Part shown: positions 26,497 through 35,619 of the stretch, piece after piece | Numbering within the stretch: the first letter of the stretch is position 1 | How the letters are laid out: every line of letters begins with the position of its first letter | DNA from: Aureisphaera galaxeae | GTDB lineage: Bacteria > Bacteroidota > Bacteroidia > Flavobacteriales > Flavobacteriaceae | Direction of reading: 5' to 3' | Length of the DNA stretch: 64,000 bases | Assembly: GCF_028561275.1 (NCBI RefSeq) | Contig: NZ_JAQQTF010000010.1 | Span: forward strand, 182,530-246,529 | The notes under the pieces: generated by a model | What the model saw: only the letters and a program-made list of their open reading frames with translations | What the model was told of the DNA's origin: nothing | The model's database searches: none | Translations under genes and position numbers: made by a program

Positions 26497-27722
26497 TTAA
26501 ATTTTACCCACATATCGCCCTATTGCTTTCTCTAATTATTTCAGGCTGCCATGAAGTTTCGAAAGAACCTTCTCAGCCCACTGATTTTGAGGTAGAAGTC
26601 ACTTTTCTCAATGTCTCCACTTCCTTCATGGCAGGGGACAAAATCTCTTTACAGTTTGATAATTCAAGTAGTGCTTATCCAGAATTTAGTGGCTTCCTTC
26701 ATATATCACATTCTTCAGGCTTTACCAGTATTTCACCTAAAACCATAAATGGTATTCTATATTTTGAACTTCCAGAGGTGCTGACTAAAAAATCGGGAAG
26801 CTTATCGTGTACACTGACTCATGGAAACAGAACGATTTGGAGCAAGAAACTTAGTATTGAACCAAACACTATTGAAAACCAACAACTAGAAGTTTACTAT
26901 GGCCCTCCCAGTATCAATGCTGGAAAATCGGATCATTCTATGATTGTCGCTCTTCCCACAGATAGGTTCGACAATCTATTACCCGACAGCACGGCTCTTA
27001 ATTACTCCCAGCATCATGATGAAAATTTACAGCTGGAACAGTGGTATACAAATGGAGGATATTCTTGGAAAAAGGTGTATAGCCCAACCAATTCTGGCAG
27101 ATATCATATGGGAATTACTATGAATACGGCTACTTCCAAGGAAATTATTATCGATGTATTGCCTAATACAGCGCAAGAAATAAGTGTAACATTAGACAGG
27201 GTCCACGCTTATGCCGATGGCAATGAAATTATACATCTAACCACAAATGTTATTAAAGATGCATACGGAAATACTATTAGTGACGGAACGTTGGTAGATT
27301 TCCATATTATCGACAACAGAGCGCAAAAATCGAGAACCCAGGGTAGTACAATTAATGGCATAGCCCAAGCTCAATTGCAACATCCAGATTATCCTACGCA
27401 ATGGACAGTTACACCAGAAATACCCGGTGTGACCATGGGCGATCCAATTACTGCGAAATTCGAAATTGCAGTAAAAGAAGTCGCTATATTTTATAAAAAG
27501 GAAGAAGGATTATTGGAAATAGGCCCCATTAGAAACCAATTGAATCAATCGATACCCGACGGAACGGAAATTGAAATTGATTTTTCTCATAGCACAGCAC
27601 CCATCATTTTGGAAAGTAAAAATGGAATGGCACATACCATCTTACCGAAAGAAGGTACGCGAATAAATGAAATAATCGTCACTGTCCTGGGCTACAAGAC
27701 AACAAAAGATTTTGAAGATTGA
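26493..27722 (+). CDS. Lipoprotein with Ig-like/invasin-type region
   Basis: 409 residues. The only sensible start is the TTG at 26493, whose last two bases are shared with the TGA stop of the upstream gene (TTGA). The product begins MIKFYPHIALLLSLIISGC, a lipoprotein signal with Cys at about 19. The mature protein is all-beta; ITLDRVHAYADGNEIIHLTTNVIKDAYGN (about 230-258, written in the reading SVTLDRVHAYADGNE) is the start of a bacterial Ig/invasin-like domain. It may be a periplasmic or outer-membrane partner of the polysaccharide machinery. Its stop overlaps the next TTG start in the same way. Confidence 0.75.
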   Translation: MIKFYPHIALLLSLIISGCHEVSKEPSQPTDFEVEVTFLNVSTSFMAGDKISLQFDNSSSAYPEFSGFLHISHSSGFTSISPKTINGILYFELPEVLTKKSGSLSCTLTHGNRTIWSKKLSIEPNTIENQQLEVYYGPPSINAGKSDHSMIVALPTDRFDNLLPDSTALNYSQHHDENLQLEQWYTNGGYSWKKVYSPTNSGRYHMGITMNTATSKEIIIDVLPNTAQEISVTLDRVHAYADGNEIIHLTTNVIKDAYGNTISDGTLVDFHIIDNRAQKSRTQGSTINGIAQAQLQHPDYPTQWTVTPEIPGVTMGDPITAKFEIAVKEVAIFYKKEEGLLEIGPIRNQLNQSIPDGTEIEIDFSHSTAPIILESKNGMAHTILPKEGTRINEIIVTVLGYKTTKDFED

Positions 27723-29239
27723 AAACAAGGAGGTTTACATATAGACGAGCTTTAATTCTAGGCGGTTTCCTCATTGTCAATGGGATTCTAATCTATGGTA
27801 TTTCCCAAATGTTGGCATATCTGAATACCGGAGCAGACCGCTCATCTTTGTTCCAAAGAGATACTCCAATAGAGGATTATTATGCGCCCGAAATAGATTG
27901 GGTTAAGATCGAAAACCCTGGAAGAACCATGGACGTCAATATTCAAAAAGCCATAGAAAGGGATTATTTGGATGCTTGGTACATTAAACATTTGGCTTTT
28001 TTCGAAAACAACACATTCATCCTTGAGGATTTTTATACCCAATCTGCACGGCATACCTTGAGCGAGCTCATTGCATTAAACATTACCGAATCCGTTCATA
28101 TCGAATCCACTTCCCTTACCCATTCCCTTGAATTGGAGCTATTAAGCAGTGATGGCAAACTGGCCATTCTAACAGATCATAATGTGCATATCCATTCTCG
28201 GTTCTTTAAGGAAAACGAACTGGTTGGCACGCAGCAGGAAAAAGCAAGTTTCAAGGTAGTACTTCTTTTGGAGGATGGATTCTGGCGAATTCGCCATTTG
28301 GAAAAACTGGACGTGAAACCTTCGTTCAAGCAGTCTTCTCCCGACACATTGAGATCAGTGACGAAAAAAATTGAAGGCCTTAATTACTACCCAAAAAACC
28401 ATCCCTGGAACACTTTTACCGAAGACCTCAGCCCTTCAGAAATTGAAGTAGATTTCGGTATGCTAAAGGATCTAGGGTTAAATTCTATTCGCATTTTTAT
28501 CGGATATGAGGATTTTGGAAAAGCATCCGTGACACCCGAAAAATTAGATCGATTAAAAGATATATTAGACTTGGCCCAGACTTTTGATCTACAGGTAATC
28601 GTGACCCTTTTCGATTTTTATGGCGATTATACGCTACAAGACTGGAGTCTTACGAATTCTCATGCCAGAGCCATTATAAATCATATTAAAGGACACCCGG
28701 CCCTGCTTGCTTGGGACATAAAGAATGAACCAGATTTGGATTTCGAGTCCAGGGGTGAAGCACTTGTAGAAGCATGGTTACAACAGACCCTTTCGTACGT
28801 TCAACAATTGGATGCCGTTCATCCCATTACCATTGGTTGGTCCCATCCCGATAACGCATTATTGCTAGAAAAGGAAGTCGATCTCATTTCATTTCATTAC
28901 TATGAGGAAATCGAATATTTAACACCCTATATAGAATCTATTAAAAAAGACACAGACAAGCCAGTATATATTCAGGAAATTGGAATGTCGACATACTCTG
29001 GCCTGTGGGATCCTTTTGGATTTTCAGAAAAAGATCAAGAAGAATATTACACCGAATTTTATAAAGCTACCTCCAATGAGGATATTCATTATCTGTTTTG
29101 GACGCTGCACGATTTTAATAAAATTCCCGACCAAGTGGCCGGGAAATATCCATGGAGAAAAAGAAAACAACGCAGTTTTGGAATTATTGACGTCAACGAC
29201 GTTCCGAAACCGGCTTATCAAGTCATAAAAAATAGGTAA
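27719..29239 (+). CDS. Membrane-anchored glycoside hydrolase, GH5-like
   Basis: 506 residues from TTG 27719, again overlapping the upstream TGA. One N-terminal membrane anchor (LILGGFLIVNGILIYGISQML). Residues 50-205 resemble an NTF2-like or SnoaL-like region. From about 215 a TIM-barrel of the cellulase (GH5/clan GH-A) type follows: LGLNSIRIFIGYEDFG, then WDIKNEPDLD with the acid/base Glu (about 337), and YIQEIGMS with the nucleophile Glu (about 420). A periplasmic hydrolase inside an exopolysaccharide locus commonly trims the polymer during export. Its 3' end overlaps the convergent GT4 gene by 17 bp. Confidence 0.85.
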   Translation: MKTRRFTYRRALILGGFLIVNGILIYGISQMLAYLNTGADRSSLFQRDTPIEDYYAPEIDWVKIENPGRTMDVNIQKAIERDYLDAWYIKHLAFFENNTFILEDFYTQSARHTLSELIALNITESVHIESTSLTHSLELELLSSDGKLAILTDHNVHIHSRFFKENELVGTQQEKASFKVVLLLEDGFWRIRHLEKLDVKPSFKQSSPDTLRSVTKKIEGLNYYPKNHPWNTFTEDLSPSEIEVDFGMLKDLGLNSIRIFIGYEDFGKASVTPEKLDRLKDILDLAQTFDLQVIVTLFDFYGDYTLQDWSLTNSHARAIINHIKGHPALLAWDIKNEPDLDFESRGEALVEAWLQQTLSYVQQLDAVHPITIGWSHPDNALLLEKEVDLISFHYYEEIEYLTPYIESIKKDTDKPVYIQEIGMSTYSGLWDPFGFSEKDQEEYYTEFYKATSNEDIHYLFWTLHDFNKIPDQVAGKYPWRKRKQRSFGIIDVNDVPKPAYQVIKNR

Positions 29240-30440
29240 GTATTGACTTTATAAAACTTCCTTCTTTAGACGGCCCTAAGCTCTCGAACTCCTCAATGTA
29301 CTTTGAAGCCACCCGGATCATTGGCCAGGAGGATGCTGCCTTGTAATTGGCTTTTGCCAATTCTTTCCTATAGGTATCGTTTAGGATTAACTTTTCTATG
29401 GCATCTGCCATACTTTGCGTATTGGAAGGTTCAAAAAACTCCCCTCTGTAGCCTTCATCCTGTACAAGACTAGCAAGATCTCCAAGGTTAGGCATTACAG
29501 CAGCCTTTCCATAACTACCTGCTTGGTGCAACACTCCCGAGCTTCCAGTTGTAGCAGTATAAGGAAAAACAACGATATCACTCTCAACAAAAAGTCTGGG
29601 GACTTCTTCTTCTTCCACGTAACCGGTAAAATGAACATCTGGAACATGCTCATATTGTTTTTTAACGGCCTCCAAATACCCTTTACAATTTGGGTTATCG
29701 GTACCTGCAATGACCAACTCGACAGATTCACCTGTTCGTTCACGGATAATCATCATTGCTTCAATAAGAGCTTCTACTTTCTTGTACGTACCAAATTTAC
29801 CAAAGGTCATAATCCTAGTTACCTCGTTCACCTTATCGTACGTAGGGATTTCGGGAATTTCGAAAGTGCCATGAGGAATAAGAATCACATTATTTACCAA
29901 ATATTTGGATTCCAGTTCGCCAACATATTTTTGAATCGTTACCGCAACCTTATTGGCCTTTAATACAATCTTGGTTAAAAATGTTCCAATTCCATTATAA
30001 ATCCGAGAAGCGAGTCTGTTTTTTGCAAAACCGACCTCACCAAGATCTACAGTCTCCATTATGTTGTGCAATAAGACTATGGTAGGGATGTTCAATCTTT
30101 TAGAAATCCACGGAAGGAATAAGCCCAAAGCCGCCGGAACTTTACTGCTTCCAAACTTCATGAATTGTAAGTTGAACAATACCATATCCGGTTTGGTCCT
30201 TATCAAGGCTTTCGTAACCGTGGCAATATTGGCATACGAATTGAATTTCCAACAGGAAACTACCCTAATAGGGCACCCCATTTCGGTAAAGGATATATCT
30301 GCTACCCCGTCCTCGATATCTGTATACAGAATTATCTCTGAAACTTCTTCCAATTGCCTAAAATGTTTTACTAAATGATAGGCATATTCATTGAGAGTCA
30401 CTTTGCTGGGCGGATATGCCGTAACGATTCCTAATTTCAT
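29223..30440 (-). CDS. Family 4 glycosyltransferase
   Basis: 405 residues, soluble, GT-B fold. The N-terminal MKLGIVTAYPPSKVTLNEYA, the central RIMTFGKFGTYKKVEALIEAM (donor-domain start, about 217-237), ELVIAGTDNPN, VHFTGYVEEEEVPRLF and the GT4 EX7E-like end (FVESDIVVFPYTATTGSSGVLHQAGSYG) support it. It probably uses a nucleotide sugar in the cytoplasm and, by position next to the flippase, builds the polysaccharide, as PelF does in Pel systems. Transcribed from promoter P2. It is separated from the upstream flippase gene by 137 bp that hold that promoter. Confidence 0.92.
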   Translation of the reverse strand: MKLGIVTAYPPSKVTLNEYAYHLVKHFRQLEEVSEIILYTDIEDGVADISFTEMGCPIRVVSCWKFNSYANIATVTKALIRTKPDMVLFNLQFMKFGSSKVPAALGLFLPWISKRLNIPTIVLLHNIMETVDLGEVGFAKNRLASRIYNGIGTFLTKIVLKANKVAVTIQKYVGELESKYLVNNVILIPHGTFEIPEIPTYDKVNEVTRIMTFGKFGTYKKVEALIEAMMIIRERTGESVELVIAGTDNPNCKGYLEAVKKQYEHVPDVHFTGYVEEEEVPRLFVESDIVVFPYTATTGSSGVLHQAGSYGKAAVMPNLGDLASLVQDEGYRGEFFEPSNTQSMADAIEKLILNDTYRKELAKANYKAASSWPMIRVASKYIEEFESLGPSKEGSFIKSILTYFL

Positions 30441-30475
30441 GATTTCTAAATATTTGATTTCTAATTATGTCTATA

Positions 30476-30565
30476 CAAATATGCTATTATAACCATCGAC
30501 AAGGGCCTGATTATCGACTAATGGAAGTTTAGTTTAGACGAAGGGTCGACTTGCTTAGATGAAGC
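30476..30565 (-). promoter_or_regulatory. Promoter P2 with three 21-bp-phased boxes (upstream of GT4)
   Basis: Minus-strand -7 element CATATTTG (30483-30476), leader about 29 bp. Boxes CATTAGTCGA (30514-30523), CCTTCGTCTA (30535-30544) and GCTTCATCTA (30556-30565) start 21 bp apart, and the first is 31 bp from the -7 element, exactly as in P1. A TTG lies 16 bp upstream of the -7 element. The neighbouring plus-strand direction only reads into the 3' end of the flippase gene, so the site must serve GT4. Confidence 0.75.
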
Positions 30566-30577
30566 TTGCTATATATG

Positions 30578-31795
30578 CTAAGATTTCCACCTATAGTAAG
30601 TCGCTTGTAAGGATAGGAGTATTGCCATAAGTGCTATCTGCACCCAAATTACTTCGGCAAAGGAATTATGAAAACCCATGATTCCAACAATTTGCAGGAT
30701 ACCAAAGAGAGCAGATAAAATGATGGGGAAAAAGCGATCCAGCGACATAAAGTAGTACACGAACAAATTTGAGAATGCAAAAAGTGATGTCGCAATGGCA
30801 TAAAGTCCCAGATATGGCGCAATGGGCATATATTCTTCTCCGAAAAGAAGTAATACCATAGTTTCAGGAATAACAAATGACGCAGTTAACAATACCAATA
30901 TCAATAAGGTAATAATAGTTAGGTAGTTATTGAAAAGTCGTTTTGTACACTTCCCTTCCCTTCGTGACTTGATCACTTTAGGAAGCAATAGCATGATAAG
31001 CATCCAGCTAGAAAAATAGATAACCCTTCCAATAAGTGCCAAGGAGGCATAAAGGCCTGCTTCTTCCGTGCCGAAGTAATGCTTAACCAGTAGAATATCG
31101 CTGTTATTGCAAATAATTTGGGTGCCTTCATATAGTGCCGTATACCATAAAAAGACTTTTATTTGGCCCTTAATTGAAGGGGACAGGCGTTCTTTTGCTG
31201 TATTGTATAATTTTCTAAAAGGATAAAGGCCCAGTACAAACGAAAATCCTATCCCAGTCACTACGGCCAATAAAGGTTCACTTCTCCATAATAATACTAG
31301 CGATAGTGTAAGGAGGAGTCGTGCCCACATCTCCATCTGATAGGATCCAGAAAGATTTAGAAAATCCTGACGTCCTTGTAGATATCCACGTCGTATACTC
31401 ATCGCAAAGTAAATGGGAACAAACAAACCGAATATGAGGAATGCATTTCCAGATTCTGTTTTAAAAATTTCCTGCAATGCATCTGAAAAGAAGATGAATG
31501 CAGCACCAATACAAAGACCCAATGCTAGAGCTCTTTTCCAAATCCATCTTACAATAGAAGACGAATTTACCACGTCTGTGGCAACAAATTTGGTTACCCC
31601 TAATTGAAATGTCATCGCTATGAATGATAGCACAAGCAATAACGTTACGAATAGTGCTGCATCCGAAAATTGGGTGGGCCCCAACATTCGCCCCAGTATT
31701 ATATTATAAAGGTAATTTCCTCCATTTACCAATACACTACTAAGGACAAATATTTGTTCTGGGGAAAAGCTTCGGGGTAGGGCTTTACTAAACAT
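30578..31795 (-). CDS. MOP-superfamily polysaccharide flippase
   Basis: 405 residues with about twelve membrane helices. The start FVLSSVLVNGGNYLYNIILGRMLGPTQFSDAALFVTLLLVLSF is the usual first two helices of Wzx/PST-type exporters (GxxxGPxxFG-like LGRMLGPTQFSD), and RRGYLQGRQDFLNLS is a typical loop. Slightly shorter than Wzx proteins. It should move lipid-linked or growing polysaccharide across the inner membrane. It lies 15 bp after the STAS gene, so the two are one transcript, from promoter P3. With GT4, GH and the TPR-barrel protein it recalls PelG in Pel systems, although sequence identity was not tested. Confidence 0.9.
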   Translation of the reverse strand: MFSKALPRSFSPEQIFVLSSVLVNGGNYLYNIILGRMLGPTQFSDAALFVTLLLVLSFIAMTFQLGVTKFVATDVVNSSSIVRWIWKRALALGLCIGAAFIFFSDALQEIFKTESGNAFLIFGLFVPIYFAMSIRRGYLQGRQDFLNLSGSYQMEMWARLLLTLSLVLLWRSEPLLAVVTGIGFSFVLGLYPFRKLYNTAKERLSPSIKGQIKVFLWYTALYEGTQIICNNSDILLVKHYFGTEEAGLYASLALIGRVIYFSSWMLIMLLLPKVIKSRREGKCTKRLFNNYLTIITLLILVLLTASFVIPETMVLLLFGEEYMPIAPYLGLYAIATSLFAFSNLFVYYFMSLDRFFPIILSALFGILQIVGIMGFHNSFAEVIWVQIALMAILLSLQATYYRWKS

Positions 31796-31810
31796 TGTGC
31801 TGGTTTTATG

Positions 31811-32104
31811 CTAGGCGGCCAACAAATATTCAGTATATAATTGCCTGAATGGACCTAAGATTTTTTGGTTATTTTTCGCCAACACTTTAAAGGTTTTATA
31901 TCCTTTTTGTGCCCTTTCGTAAAGATCGGACATCAACATGGCTCCCGAGAGGTCAATATCATCTAAATCGGAAATATCGATGGTTACTATCTCGCTCTCC
32001 TTTATTTTATGGATGAAAAAGGGACGAATCTCTTTTACGATTGTACTGTTTAATCTACCGGACAATTGATATGTGTTTCCTGTGTTCTGAATTTTTAGTG
32101 CCAT
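31811..32104 (-). CDS. STAS-domain protein
   Basis: 97 residues. Pattern of a lone STAS domain: NTYQLSGRLNSTIVKEI at the start, TIDISDLDDIDLSGAMLMSDLYERA (about 40-64) and a C-terminal helix. In anti-anti-sigma factors the centre reads D-S/T-x-G; here it is DLSGA, with a Ser that could be phosphorylated, but no anti-sigma kinase or PP2C phosphatase lies nearby. It is first in the transcript with the flippase. It might be a local regulator of export; that is inference. Confidence 0.8.
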   Translation of the reverse strand: MALKIQNTGNTYQLSGRLNSTIVKEIRPFFIHKIKESEIVTIDISDLDDIDLSGAMLMSDLYERAQKGYKTFKVLAKNNQKILGPFRQLYTEYLLAA

Positions 32105-32269
32105 ATTTCTATTATTTTAATTTATCTAAACATTTATTTTGGTTTCCATCGTATACTACTCGCAAATGGTTATGTAAAGTCCCTTCACTGGACTTGTAAA
32201 CTATTTTCATTACTGTAGAAGGATATAAAGTAATAACTCGCATAGGCTTATATCTTTAAGGTTACGAGG

Positions 32270-32359
32270 CAAATATCACTTTCCATTTTGAAAGCAATAT
32301 CCCATAATCGATGGTTTGACGATAAGTGTAGACGAATGGTAAGATAATGTCCATAAAGC
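32270..32359 (-). promoter_or_regulatory. Promoter P3 with three 21-bp-phased boxes (upstream of STAS-flippase)
   Basis: Minus-strand -7 element GATATTTG (32277-32270) with TTG 17 bp upstream. Boxes AAACCATCGA (32308-32317, weak), CATTCGTCTA (32329-32338, strong) and GCTTTATGGA (32350-32359, weak) follow at 21-bp steps, with the first 31 bp from the -7 element. The resulting STAS leader is about 160 bases and has a small stem (AAGTCC/GGACTT, 32177-32195). The rest of the 455-bp gap, 32360-32558, carries no gene that I can see. It would hold the promoter of the TPR-barrel gene, for which no TAnnTTTG is evident. Confidence 0.65.
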
Positions 32360-32558
32360 TCCTTCAAAGTTCCTGCCTATTAAAAGCTCACACTTTCGCC
32401 AAGGTATTTCGCACCGTGAGATATCCAAGTTTTGATAAAACAGCAATGGGCGTTTGTTGAAGTTCCATGAAATACGGTTTTCCTTCGGCCAAAGGGCCTT
32501 TCCCTTAGATTAAAAAAATGAACTCGCGCATTAACTTGGCATTATAAATAAACACCAC

Positions 32559-34592
32559 ATGAAAACGGTTTTTTACATTTTAATTGCCCTTGTATTTAGC
32601 CCATTGCACGGTCAGAATATGAATGAAGGATTTTCTTTGCTAGAAGAAATGAAATATTCGGAAGCGGCTACATATTTTAACAACTTACTGGAGGAACATC
32701 CCGAAAACATCACCGCCAAAATCTGCAAAGCACGCGCACTAGGTTTGGATGGAAAAACACAGTTGGCCAAAAGGCAATTCTCGGATTTATTGAAAAAATA
32801 TCCTGAGAATTTCGAAATCCAGCTGAATTATTCTGAATCCCTTTTATGGAATAAAGATTTTCTTGAGGCAGAGAAATATTATCTATCACTTTATGAAAAA
32901 CATCCCTCCCACTTCACGGTTCTTCTAGGGCTAGCCAACAGTCTTTCCAATCTAAAAAATTACGATGACGCACTAACCTATATAAACAAAGCCTTACACC
33001 AAAAACCTAAAAACCATAATGCGGAGTTATCACGTAAATACATGCTTCTGGGAAAGGCAGAACAGGAACTTAAACAGGATAATTTTGATCTGGCTCATGC
33101 GCTATGGGAAAAAATCTTGGACGACTTTCCAATGGATTTAGATGCATTATGGTCTCAAGGACATGGATATCTCATACAACAAAACTGGATTGCTGCAGAA
33201 CGAACTTTTGGCCAAATAGAAGACCCTGTCCATTCCCAAATGGGGCTTGGACTGGTGTTTTACAAACAAGGTATTATGAAAAAGGCCCTAAGTCATTCCT
33301 TGCATGCCAAAAACAAAGTTAACAAGGAAGATGCAAACTTATACTTGAAAGCAACTGTGCAATACCTAAATGCCTTGTTATGGAATTCGAAGTTCAAACT
33401 GGCCAGAAACGGAATTCAAGCATTGGAAAATGATTTTCCAAATACGATCGAGGCTCATAATATGTGGGCTCAATATGGTATGTATACGGGTAATTTTAAA
33501 CTAAGCATTGCCAAATTCCGTACGATTTTGGAATCCAAACCCAATTCTTTTGATGGTCTATTAGGTATGGCGAATGCGCAAAGAGCCTTGGGAAACCAGA
33601 AAAAGGCCCGCGAGTTTGCCAAACGTACCCTACACGTGTACCCGAACCAAAAAGACGCTTTGAGATTACTCGACAAAATGGATAAGGAAGCCAGACCAAA
33701 AACCATTACAAAGGCATTATACAGTTGGGATAATGGGAATAACATAGCCCAAACATTTGGTGCAACGACCACGTGGTCGCCATCTGCCAAATGGAATGTT
33801 TTCTTTAATTACGAAAATAGGAATGCTACCAACCAAAATTTAGGAGAGAAAGCTACCATGCATAAACAAGAATTAGGTGGAAGTTACCAAATTAGAAATA
33901 AAACTTGGGTCAAGGGATCCCTAGGGTTTATCAATAACAAGGGGGACGTAACAACCTATAATGAAGTCGTGGCAAGTGCCTCTTTCGAGGCTGAGCCTAC
34001 GCCAAGACAATATGTTAAGATTGGTTTTCAACGTGACCTAGAGACTTTCAATGCCACCTTACTCAATGAAAGAATTCATATGGCTCATTGGTTCGTTCAA
34101 CATAATATTGTTTCGAGAAACGGAATGGGATGGTATACAAGTTATAGGCATACCAATCTGTCCGACGGTAATGTTCGCAATCTCCTGTTTTCATCTGTTT
34201 ATAAAAGCTTATTTAAAAAACCTTCTATTAAAACAGGCGTCAACTATCAATTTATGACTTATAACGAATCGAGGACAACCCTTTATTTTAGTCCGTTAAC
34301 GTATCACACCACCGAAGTATTCTTAGACGGAACTATAAAAAATGACAAATGGCAGGGACTATTAACTATAGCCTCAGGGTATCAATGGATAGAAACCGAT
34401 AGCCCTACGGTTACCTTAAGATGTCAGGGTAGCATTACCTATAATTTGGGAAAAGAATTTTCATTCAAGGCAAGTGGTAAATACAGCTCAATTGCCGCAT
34501 CCAATGCCGGAGGGTTTAACTACAAAGAATTGGGTCTTCATCTCATTTGGGTACCTTACCCCAAAACTTCGAAACAGATTAAAGTAGATTAA
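32559..34592 (+). CDS. TPR protein with C-terminal outer-membrane barrel
   Basis: 677 residues. A signal peptide (MKTVFYILIALVFSPLHGQ) leads into about nine TPR-type helix pairs (20-370; for example YSEAATYFNNLLEEHPENITAK and YDDALTYINKALHQKPKNHNAE). From about 385 the sequence becomes alternating amphipathic strands with aromatic ends (TTWSPSAKWNVFFNYENRN onward) to a final strand GLHLIWVPY, as in YaiO-type barrels. This TPR-plus-barrel layout is that of export porins such as BcsC, PgaA, and PelB. It most likely lets the polysaccharide leave through the outer membrane. It converges with the LytTR gene, overlapping by 14 bp. Confidence 0.85.
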   Translation: MKTVFYILIALVFSPLHGQNMNEGFSLLEEMKYSEAATYFNNLLEEHPENITAKICKARALGLDGKTQLAKRQFSDLLKKYPENFEIQLNYSESLLWNKDFLEAEKYYLSLYEKHPSHFTVLLGLANSLSNLKNYDDALTYINKALHQKPKNHNAELSRKYMLLGKAEQELKQDNFDLAHALWEKILDDFPMDLDALWSQGHGYLIQQNWIAAERTFGQIEDPVHSQMGLGLVFYKQGIMKKALSHSLHAKNKVNKEDANLYLKATVQYLNALLWNSKFKLARNGIQALENDFPNTIEAHNMWAQYGMYTGNFKLSIAKFRTILESKPNSFDGLLGMANAQRALGNQKKAREFAKRTLHVYPNQKDALRLLDKMDKEARPKTITKALYSWDNGNNIAQTFGATTTWSPSAKWNVFFNYENRNATNQNLGEKATMHKQELGGSYQIRNKTWVKGSLGFINNKGDVTTYNEVVASASFEAEPTPRQYVKIGFQRDLETFNATLLNERIHMAHWFVQHNIVSRNGMGWYTSYRHTNLSDGNVRNLLFSSVYKSLFKKPSIKTGVNYQFMTYNESRTTLYFSPLTYHTTEVFLDGTIKNDKWQGLLTIASGYQWIETDSPTVTLRCQGSITYNLGKEFSFKASGKYSSIAASNAGGFNYKELGLHLIWVPYPKTSKQIKVD

Positions 34593-35289
34593 GGCGTCTC
34601 ATAAGTTCAGGTCTATTAGATCTGCTTATGGGGACCACATCTTTTTCGATTAGAACACTATTATCCTCTATATCAATAATTCTAGTGAAATTAATAATAT
34701 AGGATCTGTGTATCTTAAGGAACAAATGATCTGGCAACTTTTCCTCGATTTTTTTTAGCGTGGAATGCACCGTATAATTCTTTTCACTTGTTTTTATAAG
34801 GATATAGTCTCCCTTGGCCTCAATTAGGAATATCTTCTCGAAATCAATCTTAATCAATCTTCGATCAATATTTACATAAAGCTCCTTTTTTTCGTCTTTC
34901 TTTTCTTTGGTATCTGGAGTGTTAACCTTTGGTACACTCTCAGTTTTTACAGCTCTTTGTATCGCCCTTTCAAATCTTGGAAGTTCTAAAGGCTTTACCA
35001 AATAATCCACGATACAGTCGTATTCGAAGGCTTCGATTGCCAAATCCCTGTCGGATGTCGTAAGGATAATTTTTGGAGGAGATTTCAAAGTATCAATGAA
35101 ATCAAAGCCGGTAAAGTCCGGCATATGAATATCGAGAAAAATTAAATCTACCTTATTTTTGTTTAGGTATTTGAAGGCTTCCATCGCATTGGGGAATTCT
35201 GCGATCAATTCCAAATAATCAATTTGGGAACATAGATGGGAAATAATAGCCCGTGAAGCCGATTCATCATCAACTACAATACATTTCAT
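34579..35289 (-). CDS. LytTR-family response regulator
   Basis: 236 residues. Receiver domain (1-120) with the acidic pair VVDDE, phospho-acceptor Asp 53 in IFLDIHMPDFTG, the Thr/Ser of LTTSD and Lys of LVKPLE. A Lys/Glu linker follows, then a LytTR DNA-binding domain (about 138-236; IFLIEAKGDYILIKTSEKNYTVHSTLKKIEEKL and FLKIHRSYIINFTRI). LytTR proteins bind pairs of direct repeats about two helix turns apart. It is the last gene of the H-NOX operon and is the obvious candidate to bind the 21-bp-phased boxes P1-P4. Confidence 0.95.
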   Translation of the reverse strand: MKCIVVDDESASRAIISHLCSQIDYLELIAEFPNAMEAFKYLNKNKVDLIFLDIHMPDFTGFDFIDTLKSPPKIILTTSDRDLAIEAFEYDCIVDYLVKPLELPRFERAIQRAVKTESVPKVNTPDTKEKKDEKKELYVNIDRRLIKIDFEKIFLIEAKGDYILIKTSEKNYTVHSTLKKIEEKLPDHLFLKIHRSYIINFTRIIDIEDNSVLIEKDVVPISRSNRPELMRRLNLL

Positions 35290-35301
35290 AAGCAGGAAAG
35301 G

Positions 35302-35619
35302 TTAAAGTTCTTCCACAAAATCTGTCATAACTTGGAGAATGGCTTCGAACTCCCCTCGACCTTTATAGCTTCCGCTTTTAAGGTTTTCTTCGAACCTCTC
35401 TGCCATATGATAATTTTCCTCCATCCCCAAAATACTAATTTTATGTTTAAGTTTATGAACACAGGCAGCAATATTAGGGAGATTATTGCTTAACACACTT
35501 TCCCGATACTTCTGTATTTCATCGGGTAACTCCTCTTTCACTATTTGAAGCAAGCGAGCCTTGAAAGCTTTGTCTCCAGAACACAAATTGTCTATATACA
35601 AGAAGTTGGGTTTTTCCAT
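35302..35619 (-). CDS. Hpt phosphotransfer protein
   Basis: 105 residues, all-helical. CVHKLKHKISILGME (about 53-67) is the Hpt site, with His 55 as the phospho-acceptor and the following Lys and Gly as in the family. It passes phosphate between receivers of a multistep relay. Its ATG shares one base with the stop of the kinase (TAATG) and it ends 12 bp before the LytTR gene. The kinase itself has no receiver, so the Hpt may work between the CheY-like receiver (38254) and the LytTR receiver. Confidence 0.9.
   Translation of the reverse strand: MEKPNFLYIDNLCSGDKAFKARLLQIVKEELPDEIQKYRESVLSNNLPNIAACVHKLKHKISILGMEENYHMAERFEENLKSGSYKGRGEFEAILQVMTDFVEEL

Noticed and set aside
29415..29963. 182-codon plus-strand frame
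   Set aside because: It is antisense to a clear GT4 gene and has no recognised motif.
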